In this document: positions 1 through 5,592 of the stretch, piece after piece
Position numbering within the stretch: the first letter of the stretch is position 1
Layout of the letters: the number at the start of each line of letters is the position of its first letter
Assembly: GCA_029260335.1 (NCBI GenBank)
Contig: JAJDDL010000150.1
Location: 1 to 5,934 of the forward strand
DNA: 5,934 bases
From: Phycisphaerales bacterium
GTDB lineage: Bacteria; Planctomycetota; Phycisphaerae; Phycisphaerales; UBA1924
Direction of reading: 5' to 3'
Program-made: the position numbers and the translations under genes
Notes under the pieces: model-generated
Told to the model about the DNA's origin: nothing
What the model saw: only the letters and a program-made list of their open reading frames with translations
The model's database searches: none

Positions 1-391
1 CCCAATCCTCCTGCGGGATGCCTGAGCGCATGCCGTCGTCGATCCACCCGGAGAGCATCGTTGGCACGAGTGCAGGAATCGTTGGCAGCTCAACAAGTTG
101 TGCGTCCACACCTGCTTGCATGAGCCCCATGAGCCATCGATCGAGATCGAACTGCGAGCCTTGCTTGTATCCGATCAACAGCACGGCCGGGCGGCCGGCA
201 AGGGCCGAGGGCAGCTCGGTCCGTTCTTTCTCAAGCGAGTTGCCGACCACGGTCGGGAACACCTCGCCCGTGGGGTCGCGGTTGGCGATCGTGCGGTTGC
301 AGCCGTTGATCGTCAACAAGGCGGGAATCGCCGTCAGAACGACGGCAGCGAGGAGGCATCGGCGGGTCGTGAACTTCTTCTTCTCGGGCAT
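1..391 (-). CDS. Putative lipoprotein, thioredoxin-fold/ATP10-like family, 3' end outside window
   Basis: 130 codons are visible, from the ATG at 391 to the window edge, with no stop, so the C-terminus is missing. The N-terminus is a lipoprotein signal: a basic stretch (KKK at 4-6, RR at 10-11), a hydrophobic segment at about 13-28, then I-N-G-C with Cys31 as the likely lipidated residue. Mature lipoprotein would be anchored on the outer face of a membrane. After a short linker come segments such as LAGRPAVLLIGY (64-75), FDLDRWLMGL (81-90) and a conserved-looking end, GMRSGIPQEDW (120-130). I recall similar uncharacterised planctomycete proteins, loosely related to ATP10/thioredoxin-fold proteins; that family call is from memory and tentative. 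No CxxC redox motif is visible. A GAGG Shine-Dalgarno lies 5 bases before the ATG. The gene follows the kinase gene by 74 bases in the same direction and may be co-transcribed. Confidence 0.75.
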   Translation of the reverse strand, partial: MPEKKKFTTRRCLLAAVVLTAIPALLTINGCNRTIANRDPTGEVFPTVVGNSLEKERTELPSALAGRPAVLLIGYKQGSQFDLDRWLMGLMQAGVDAQLVELPTIPALVPTMLSGWIDDGMRSGIPQEDW

Positions 392-465
392 GGAGGCCTC
401 TCGTGGGGCGTAGAAACATCTGCCGCTGGCGCGGCTTGAGGATCGGACATGGGTTCGAGGGGAGG

Positions 466-3400
466 TCAGCCTCCGGATTCGATCGATTCGAGCGCCGCCT
501 CGTATTCGGCGAGGCGTTCAGCCATCTCGGGGTCGGCGTCGGGGCTCGGCATGAGCGAGATCGCGCGCTGCTGGGTCTCAACCGCCGCGGCGGTGTCGCC
601 GGTCAAGTGCTGGGCCAGGGCGAGCGTGTCGAGGTACTGCCAGATGGCGCCGCCCGCGGCTTCCTCCATGGCGCACGCGCGCTCGGCGTAGGCGAGCGCC
701 CGCTCCGGGTCGCGGAGTTCCTCGATACCGTGTTTAAGCAGTGTCCACGCCGCGCCGTTGAAAGTCATGGCATCGGCATCGGGCGAGCCCGCGCCGGCCG
801 TTTGCAGTTCGAGCAGCTCGCGCCACAATGGCAGCGCGTCGTCGTGCCGGTCGAGGTGGTCGTAGGCGGTGGCGAGCCCGTTCATCGCGTAGCCGGTCCA
901 CGCGTGCTGCATGCCGAGCACGCGCCGCTTGATCGGCAGGCTGGTCTCGAACATCCCCGCGGCCTCCTCATAGCGACCCATCGAGTTGTAGAGCAGGCCC
1001 AGGTTGGTGGTCGATCCCAGCGTGTCCGGGTGCTCATCGCCCAGCACGCGCTTGCGGATCTCCAGCGTCTCGAGGTACAGCGGCTCGGCCTCGGCGTACC
1101 GGCCCAGATTCGCATACAGGATTGCCAGGTTGGACATGGACGACAGCGTGCTCGGGTGCTCCTCGCCCAGCATGCGCTTCTGGATCTCCAGCGTTTCGAG
1201 AGAGAGCGGCTCGGCCTCGGCGTACCGGCCCTGGCTCCTGTACAGGGTCGCCAGGTTGGACATGGACGCCAGCGTGTCCGGATGCTCGGTGCCCAGCACG
1301 CGTTTGCGGATCTCCAGCGTCTCGACAAGCAGCGGCTCGGCCTCGGCGTACCGGCCATGGTTCCAATACATGTTCGCCAGGCCGTTCATGGACCCCAGCG
1401 TGCTCGGGTGCCCCTCGCCCAGCACGCGTTTGCGGATCTCCAGCGTCTCGACGTAGAGCGGCGCGGCCTCGGCGTACCGCGCCTGTTTGTCGTACACGAT
1501 CGCCAGGCCGTTCATGCAATTCAGCGTGTCCGGGTGTTCCTTGCCCAGCACGCGTCGCATGATCTCCAGCGTCTCGAGGTACAGCGGCTCGGCCTCGGTG
1601 TACCGGGCATGGCTCACGTACAGGTTCGCCAGGTTGTTCATGGACCGCAGCGTGTCCGGGTGTTCCTCGCCCAGTACGCGCTTCCTGGTCTCCAGCGTCT
1701 CGAGGTACAGCGGCGCGGCCTCGGCGTACCGGCCCAGCTTCGCATACAGGCTCGCCAGGTTGTTCATGCACTTCAGCGTGTCCGGGTGCCCCCGGCCCAG
1801 CGCTCGAGTCCGGGTCTCGATGGCGACCGGAAGGTGTTCTTCCGCCTCCGCATAGAGCCCGAGCGAGTAGTAGACCTCGCCCACAACGTGATGAAGCTCC
1901 GCGGCGATCAGCTCGTCAGTGACCTCGCCCGTCTTGAGCCTCTGCGCCGCGTCGTCGAGAATGCCGAGCAGCAGCGTCTTGTCCGCCGTTTGCGCGACCG
2001 CGGGGTCCACGCTCTGGAGCATCTCGGTGATCAGCCGCTTGATCTCGGTCGCCCGGCCCAGTTCGCGCTCGGCGCGCTCGGTTTCTTCGACCGCCTTCTT
2101 CTCGTTGGCCTGCGCGTCGAGCCTGGCCTCGGTCTCCGCCGCCGCCGCGAGTGAGGCGTTGGTCGCTTCGGCGTCGGCGCGGTCCCGCTCGTTCAGCGCC
2201 CAGACCATGCCCGAGGTCGTGCCCGCGACGCCCAGCACCAGCGCCGCCGCGACCACGCCGCCGGCGATCACCTGAGCGCGGTTGCGCTTTATGAACTTGC
2301 GCAGCCGGTACGTCGTGCTTGGAGGCCCGGCCAGCACGGGCTCGTCGGAGAGGTGGCGGTTGATGTCCGCCGCGAGCCCGTTCGCCGTCTCGTAGCGACG
2401 TGTTCGGTCCTTCTCCAGGCACTTCATCACGATCCAGTCGAGATCGCCTCGCAAGAGCATCCCAAGCTTCGCCGTGTCAGCGACGTGACGCTGCTGGGCC
2501 GTGCGCGTGCCCGTCTCGCCAAGACTCGACAAACGTGTGCTCGGTTTGTGCGGTTCTTCCTCTCGAATAATGCGCATCATCTCGGCGAAGCCGGCCTGCA
2601 TCAGCGATTCGCTCTCAAACGGCGTCGTGCCGGTCAGGAGCTCATACAGCAGCACGCCAAGGGAATAGACATCGCTTCGCGTGTCGATATCCAGTCCGGA
2701 CATCTCGGCCTGTTCTGGGCTCATGTAGGCCGGGGTCCCGATCATCTGGTGGTGCTGGGTGTAGACCGTCTTGCTCGTGAGCTCGGCGTTGGTTGCCTTG
2801 GCGATGCCGAAGTCGATGACCTTGGGGACGGGCACGCCGTCATGGAGGGTGACGAGAACGTTGCTCGGCTTGATGTCTCTGTGGATGATCCCCTTCTGGT
2901 GCGCGTGCTGGATCGCGTGGCAGACACTGGTGAAAAGGTCCAGTCTCGCCTTGGTGTCCAGCTTCTCCTTGTCGCAGTAGTCCAGGATCGGCACACCCTT
3001 GACCAGCTCCATCACGAAGAACGGACGACCGGTCTCGGTGGAGCCCGCGTCGAGCACCTTGGCGATGTTGGGGTGGTCCATCATCGCCAGCGCCTGACGC
3101 TCTGCCTCGAACCGCGCGATCACCTGCTTGGTGTCCATCCCCAGCTTGATGATCTTCATCGCGACGCGTCGCTTGACCGGCTCGCGCTGCTCGGCGGCCC
3201 AGACCGATCCAAAGCCGCCCTCGCCGATCTGCTCGAGCAGCTTGTAGCGATCGATCGTCTGCCCGGCGTGCTCGATGTTGGACCCGCCGACGATGGTGGC
3301 GTCGATCCCGCCGCCCTCGACCATGAAGCTCCCCGCCTCGGCGTCGGCCGCGAGCAGGGCGTCGACCTTGGACCGCAGGGAAACGTCCTTGCCGCAAGCA

Positions 3401-3477
3401 CCCTCAAGGTACGTCTGGCGCTCGCCCTCGGGCAGTTCGCGGGCTCGATGGAAGATCGATTCGGGTCTCGGATCCAT
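466..3477 (-). CDS. Transmembrane serine/threonine protein kinase with C-terminal TPR array
   Basis: 1003 residues. An N-terminal helical segment (1-50) of the type that opens many planctomycete kinases precedes a complete Hanks-type kinase domain at about 79-376: glycine loop GEGGFGSV (85-92), VAMK with Lys108, helix-C Glu126, HRDIKPSN (199-206, catalytic Asp201 and Asn206), DFG (222-224), SPE (253-255) and Asp269. All catalytic residues are present, so it should be active. The activation loop has several Thr/Ser (T234, S235, T237, T240, T248) as possible autophosphorylation sites. A single hydrophobic span (about 403-427) follows basic residues at 391-400, predicting the kinase inside and the C-terminus outside. 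Residues 428-485 are Ala/Glu-rich and probably coiled coil; 539-890 are TPRs of 42 residues. The ATG at 3477 was chosen because AGGAG lies 7 bases upstream and the protein then starts like its family. The gene follows the sigma factor by 82 bases. Its substrate is unknown; the sigma factor is the obvious candidate (inference). Confidence 0.95.
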   Translation of the reverse strand: MDPRPESIFHRARELPEGERQTYLEGACGKDVSLRSKVDALLAADAEAGSFMVEGGGIDATIVGGSNIEHAGQTIDRYKLLEQIGEGGFGSVWAAEQREPVKRRVAMKIIKLGMDTKQVIARFEAERQALAMMDHPNIAKVLDAGSTETGRPFFVMELVKGVPILDYCDKEKLDTKARLDLFTSVCHAIQHAHQKGIIHRDIKPSNVLVTLHDGVPVPKVIDFGIAKATNAELTSKTVYTQHHQMIGTPAYMSPEQAEMSGLDIDTRSDVYSLGVLLYELLTGTTPFESESLMQAGFAEMMRIIREEEPHKPSTRLSSLGETGTRTAQQRHVADTAKLGMLLRGDLDWIVMKCLEKDRTRRYETANGLAADINRHLSDEPVLAGPPSTTYRLRKFIKRNRAQVIAGGVVAAALVLGVAGTTSGMVWALNERDRADAEATNASLAAAAETEARLDAQANEKKAVEETERAERELGRATEIKRLITEMLQSVDPAVAQTADKTLLLGILDDAAQRLKTGEVTDELIAAELHHVVGEVYYSLGLYAEAEEHLPVAIETRTRALGRGHPDTLKCMNNLASLYAKLGRYAEAAPLYLETLETRKRVLGEEHPDTLRSMNNLANLYVSHARYTEAEPLYLETLEIMRRVLGKEHPDTLNCMNGLAIVYDKQARYAEAAPLYVETLEIRKRVLGEGHPSTLGSMNGLANMYWNHGRYAEAEPLLVETLEIRKRVLGTEHPDTLASMSNLATLYRSQGRYAEAEPLSLETLEIQKRMLGEEHPSTLSSMSNLAILYANLGRYAEAEPLYLETLEIRKRVLGDEHPDTLGSTTNLGLLYNSMGRYEEAAGMFETSLPIKRRVLGMQHAWTGYAMNGLATAYDHLDRHDDALPLWRELLELQTAGAGSPDADAMTFNGAAWTLLKHGIEELRDPERALAYAERACAMEEAAGGAIWQYLDTLALAQHLTGDTAAAVETQQRAISLMPSPDADPEMAERLAEYEAALESIESGG
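856..1863 (-). repeat. Tandem 126-base repeats encoding eight 42-residue TPR units
   Basis: Within the kinase gene, eight consecutive units of exactly 42 codons begin at residues 539, 581, 623, 665, 707, 749, 791 and 833; a ninth, degenerate unit starts at 875. The consensus resembles GRYAEAEPLYLETLEIRKRV followed by LG.EHPDTL and a SMNNLA.LY end, the pattern of kinesin-light-chain-like TPRs (TPR_10/TPR_12). Units from 581 to 832 are most alike; the first and last two are worn. Similarity extends to DNA: the plus-strand 20-mer tccagcgtctcgaggtacag occurs identically at 1061, 1565 and 1691, all multiples of 126 apart. Such identity at synonymous positions points to recent duplication or gene conversion. 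TPRs of this kind normally form a superhelical surface for binding proteins or peptides. Confidence 0.93.
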
Positions 3478-3484
3478 GCAAATG

Positions 3485-3489
3485 CTCCT
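3485..3489 (-). promoter_or_regulatory. Shine-Dalgarno AGGAG of the kinase gene
   Basis: AGGAG reads on the minus strand 7 bases before the ATG at 3477. This decides the kinase start in favour of 3477 over the in-frame GTG at 3570, which overlaps the end of the sigma gene and would add 31 residues with no family resemblance. Confidence 0.8.
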
Positions 3490-3507
3490 GGCGGCACGAT
3501 CGCCGCC
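3490..3507 (-). promoter_or_regulatory. GC-rich hairpin directly upstream of the kinase Shine-Dalgarno
   Basis: On the minus strand GGCGGC, a 6-base loop and GCCGCC form a perfect 6-bp stem that ends on the base next to AGGAG. It lies in the 82-base spacer between sigma factor and kinase. It has no T-run, so it is not a normal terminator. It could modulate ribosome access or stabilise the downstream message (inference). In GC-rich DNA a stem this short can arise by chance. Confidence 0.3.
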
Positions 3508-3559
3508 CCCCTCAATGCGACAGATCTTCCCAAATCCGATCAGGTCCTGCCAGATTCTC

Positions 3560-4129
3560 TCACACTTCACCCCGCATCTCGTCGAACAGCCAGGCCCTTG
3601 CGTAGGCCCAGTGACGCCCCGCGGTCGCGATCGAGATCCCCAGGACGCTCGCGGCCTGCTCCATCGTCAGACCGCCGAAGAATCGCAGTTCCACCAGTTG
3701 GGCCTTTTCCGGCTCCTCCTCGCGGAACGCCGTCAGCGCCCGATCGAGCTCGACCAACTCCGCGGGCACGTCCTCGAGCGAGAGATTGGCGAGATCCAGA
3801 TCCAGTCGTCGCCACGATCCGCCGCGCTTGACCGCGTCCTTGGCTCGCGCCCGCTCGACCAAGATCCGTCGCATTGCCTCGGCGGCCGCCGCGAAGAAGT
3901 GCCCCTTGCCATCCCAGTTCGTGGTCGTGCCGTTGGGCCCGAGCAAACGGAGATAAGCCTCGTGGACGAGGGCCGTCGCCTGGATCGTCTGGCCGACGCG
4001 TTCCTGAGCCATCCGCTGCTCGGCGAGGGAGCGCAGCTCCTCATAGACCACCGGCAGCAGTCGCTCGGCAGCCCCGGCGTCGCCGCGATCGATCGCGCTC
4101 AGTATCTGGGTGACCGGGCCATCATGCAT
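3560..4129 (-). CDS. ECF-type RNA polymerase sigma factor (TIGR02999/Sigma70_ECF family)
   Basis: 189 residues, full length for the family. ECF sigma factors direct core RNA polymerase to specific promoters with only regions 2 and 4. Region 2 spans about 8-95, including ELRSLAEQRMAQE (31-43), ATALVHEAYLRLL (51-63) and HFFAAAAEAMRRILVERAR (77-95), a pattern typical of the TIGR02999 group. A linker (96-125) leads to region 4 (about 126-186), with VELRFFGGLTMEQAASVLG (146-164) opening the helix-turn-helix and the recognition helix at about 166-180. No extra C-terminal domain and no neighbouring anti-sigma gene are present. The ATG at 4129 has AGGGA 7 bases upstream, and this site overlaps the coaD stop codon. 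The gene sits 10 bases after coaD and 82 before the kinase gene. In planctomycetes such sigma factors are commonly paired with Ser/Thr kinases; control by that kinase is inference. Target promoters are unknown. Confidence 0.93.
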   Translation of the reverse strand: MHDGPVTQILSAIDRGDAGAAERLLPVVYEELRSLAEQRMAQERVGQTIQATALVHEAYLRLLGPNGTTTNWDGKGHFFAAAAEAMRRILVERARAKDAVKRGGSWRRLDLDLANLSLEDVPAELVELDRALTAFREEEPEKAQLVELRFFGGLTMEQAASVLGISIATAGRHWAYARAWLFDEMRGEV

Positions 4130-4136
4130 GCACGTG

Positions 4137-4141
4137 TCCCT
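4137..4141 (-). promoter_or_regulatory. Shine-Dalgarno AGGGA of the sigma factor gene, overlapping the coaD stop
   Basis: AGGGA lies 7 bases before the sigma ATG at 4129 and shares bases with the coaD TAG stop at 4142-4140. Ribosomes ending coaD would stop on the sigma ribosome-binding site, an arrangement that suits translational coupling. Confidence 0.6.
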
Positions 4142-4688
4142 AGGAGTGTCGAAGCCGCTCCAGCGTCGGATGGCGTTCGCTCTTCTTTTCGCGCAAGCGC
4201 TCGATCACCTTCTCCGGCACCATCGCCCGCAGCACGTCCAGATCTTCGCCCAACGCCGTCACCTGTTTGATCAGACTGCTGGAGACGTATGCCAAGCTCT
4301 GGCCGGCAACGACAAACGCGGTTTCCAGGTCCGCGACCTCGCGATTGGTCACCGCTTGCTGGATCTCGTATTGGAGGTCCGAGAGATTGCGGATGCCCCG
4401 GAGCAGCGCCGTGGCGCCGACCGAGCGGGCGAAGTCGACCGTCAGCCCCGAGAAGGTCTCGACTCGGACGCTCGCCTCATCGGGCTCCTTCTCCACGATC
4501 GAGCCGATCAACTCGCGGACCATCTCCTCGCGTTCGTGCGGGCTGAAGAGCTCATCCTTGCCTGGGTTCTGTCCCACGGCGACCACCAGCTCGTCGAAAA
4601 GCCGCCTGCCGCGCACGATCACGTCGACATGGCCGAACGTTATCGGATCGAATGAACCGGGAAAGACACCCACGTGCTTGCGAGCCAT
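4140..4688 (-). CDS. coaD: Phosphopantetheine adenylyltransferase (CoaD/PPAT)
   Basis: 182 residues. CoaD transfers AMP from ATP to 4'-phosphopantetheine, giving dephospho-CoA and pyrophosphate, the penultimate step of coenzyme A synthesis in the cytoplasm. The nucleotidyltransferase signature is clear: GSFDPITFGH (11-20) with the T-x-G-H motif at 17-20, Lys44 near the site of the substrate-binding lysine, LLRGIRNLSDLQYE (95-108) with Arg97 and Arg100, Asn115, and the nucleotide-binding YVSSSLIKQV (134-143). The usual length is about 160, so about 20 residues form a charged C-terminal tail (REKKSERHPTLERLRHS). The Met commonly found before the conserved Asn is Thr114 here. The ATG at 4688 gives the expected N-terminus, though no good Shine-Dalgarno precedes it (GGGG is 12 bases away). 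The gene is first in the probable run coaD, sigma factor, kinase, lipoprotein. The identification is secure. Confidence 0.97.
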   Translation of the reverse strand: MARKHVGVFPGSFDPITFGHVDVIVRGRRLFDELVVAVGQNPGKDELFSPHEREEMVRELIGSIVEKEPDEASVRVETFSGLTVDFARSVGATALLRGIRNLSDLQYEIQQAVTNREVADLETAFVVAGQSLAYVSSSLIKQVTALGEDLDVLRAMVPEKVIERLREKKSERHPTLERLRHS

Positions 4689-4825
4689 TGGCCAGTGTAT
4701 CCCCGACAGTCGTTAGAGCCCCAACTCTGACGCCGTCGAAGGTCTACCCAGCTTGACAAGAACGCGCAGGAATTGCACCTTGGAGCAGTACTCGCGTCCT
4801 CGACTTCTCGGCATCCCCTGCGACA

Positions 4826-4868
4826 GACCCCTCGTCGGTAGCCTCATCGGCGAGGGGTCCTGTTTTTT
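4826..4868 (+). terminator. Strong hairpin followed by T-run, read on the plus strand
   Basis: GACCCCTCG (4826-4834) pairs perfectly with CGAGGGGTC (4851-4859), and the stem can extend inward by T-G, C-G and G-T pairs. CTG and six Ts (4863-4868) follow. This is the shape of a Rho-independent terminator for plus-strand transcription. No plus-strand gene precedes it; the neighbours on both sides are on the minus strand. It lies 36 bases after the stop of the AhpD-like gene, so it may instead end that gene's transcript, but on the minus strand the stem is followed by TGTCGCAGGGG with no T-run. Structure is certain; orientation and function are less so. Confidence 0.65.
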
Positions 4869-4895
4869 CTCATGCCCCTTCTCAGGCGGCGCGAT

Positions 4896-5429
4896 TCACA
4901 CGCTCGGCGGCGCTGGAAAATCTACCGGAGTTGCATTCACGTGATTGAAGTAGTTCGTGAACGTCGCCAAGGCGTACACCGCGACGACTTCCGCAACGTG
5001 CCCGTCGTCAAACCCTGCGCTGCGGAACGTCGCGAGATCATCGTCGCCAACGAAGCCTCGCTTCTCGTGGAGCGAAGTGGCGAACTTGGCGATCGCGTCC
5101 AATCGGGGGTCGTCGTCCACTGCACCCCGCCGAGCGCCGACGGTCTGGGCCTCACTGAGTCCGGCACCCTTGCCAATCGCGGTGTGGGCAGCCTGGCAAT
5201 AGTCACAGCCGTTGGCCTGACCGATCGCGAGCTGCACGACTTCCTGTTGGGCCGCGTTGAGCGACGCATTCTTGAGTGCGCCGGACATGCCGAGGTAGGC
5301 GTCGAGTACCGCCGAGGAGTTTGCCATCCCCTTGAAGATGTTGAGTTCCTTGCCCTTGAGCGGGCCCTCGAAGATCTCCTTGACCCTTCCCTCGGACTGC
5401 GCGGGATCGATCGTTTCCAGACGTGCCAT
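4896..5429 (-). CDS. Carboxymuconolactone decarboxylase family protein, AhpD-like
   Basis: 177 residues, a single CMD domain. Its core EVVQLAIGQANGCDYCQAAH (63-82) carries the CxxC pair Cys75/Cys78, His82 and Glu63. This spacing matches the catalytic set of mycobacterial AhpD (Glu118, Cys130, Cys133, His137), an alkylhydroperoxidase-like thiol enzyme. The relay His132 of that enzyme is Tyr77 here, as in many CMD proteins outside AhpD proper. A cytoplasmic thiol-based peroxidase or oxidoreductase role is likely, but the substrate cannot be told. No signal peptide is seen. The ATG at 5429 was chosen because AGGAG lies 6 bases upstream and the family N-terminus starts there; longer in-frame versions, up to 5675, run back across the divergent gene. 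It is divergent from the PHP-domain gene and separated from coaD by 207 bases with a hairpin, so it is probably a separate transcript. Confidence 0.93.
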   Translation of the reverse strand: MARLETIDPAQSEGRVKEIFEGPLKGKELNIFKGMANSSAVLDAYLGMSGALKNASLNAAQQEVVQLAIGQANGCDYCQAAHTAIGKGAGLSEAQTVGARRGAVDDDPRLDAIAKFATSLHEKRGFVGDDDLATFRSAGFDDGHVAEVVAVYALATFTNYFNHVNATPVDFPAPPSV

Positions 5430-5435
5430 GTCAAG

Positions 5436-5440
5436 CTCCT
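5436..5440 (-). promoter_or_regulatory. Shine-Dalgarno AGGAG of the AhpD-like gene
   Basis: AGGAG on the minus strand sits 6 bases before the ATG at 5429. It decides the start against upstream in-frame candidates that extend into the neighbouring plus-strand gene. Confidence 0.8.
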
Positions 5441-5483
5441 GATAAGAGTTGCGATTTTGCCGAAGAACAGGCCGGGGGCCCGG

Positions 5484-5512
5484 TGTATTCCTCTCTTCAC
5501 CTGCGTCGGCAA
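5484..5512 (-). promoter_or_regulatory. Possible sigma-70-like promoter for the AhpD-like gene
   Basis: On the minus strand TTGCCG (5512-5507) and AATACA (5489-5484) are separated by 17 bases, matching the -35 consensus at 4 of 6 and the -10 at 3 of 6. A start near 5478 would leave a leader of about 50 bases. The match is weak and planctomycete promoters are poorly defined, so this is only a candidate. Confidence 0.22.
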
Positions 5513-5592
5513 GGTAGGCTATGTGCGCCGTGAAGGAACCACCGACATCGCCAAAGCGGAAAAAAGCGGGCCTGAACGCCCAATCAATCCGC

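Noticed and set aside
422..435. Terminator between kinase and lipoprotein genes
   Set aside because: GCCGC/GCGGC gives only a 5-bp stem, and the minus strand continues AGATGTTTC with just three Ts. A second 5-bp stem at 461-474 spans the kinase stop and also lacks a T-run.
856..1863. CRISPR array or non-coding minisatellite
   Set aside because: The regular period is 126 bases with no repeat/spacer alternation, and each unit translates as a TPR in the frame of the kinase gene.
403..2154. Plus-strand open frame of 583 codons with a repetitive product
   Set aside because: It is antisense to the kinase gene. The 126-base repeat is a multiple of three, so one stop-free antisense frame stays open through the array; the product resembles no family.
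3478..3570. Longer kinase start at GTG 3570
   Set aside because: It overlaps the sigma gene end, lacks a spaced Shine-Dalgarno and adds 31 residues unlike the family; ATG 3477 has AGGAG at 7 bases.
2353..3831. Plus-strand open frame of 492 codons
   Set aside because: It is antisense to the kinase domain and the start of the sigma overlap region, both of which have intact motifs. Its openness reflects the G/C third-position bias of the real genes.
3275..4270. Plus-strand open frame of 331 codons
   Set aside because: It is antisense across the kinase start, sigma factor and coaD end, with a low-complexity Arg/Pro/Ser-rich product.
4110..4655. Plus-strand open frame of 181 codons
   Set aside because: It is antisense to nearly all of coaD, which is unmistakable on the minus strand.
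4689..4825. tRNA, 4.5S/SRP RNA or other known structural RNA upstream of coaD
   Set aside because: No cloverleaf, no TTC-arm motif and no conserved SRP loop sequence could be found on either strand.
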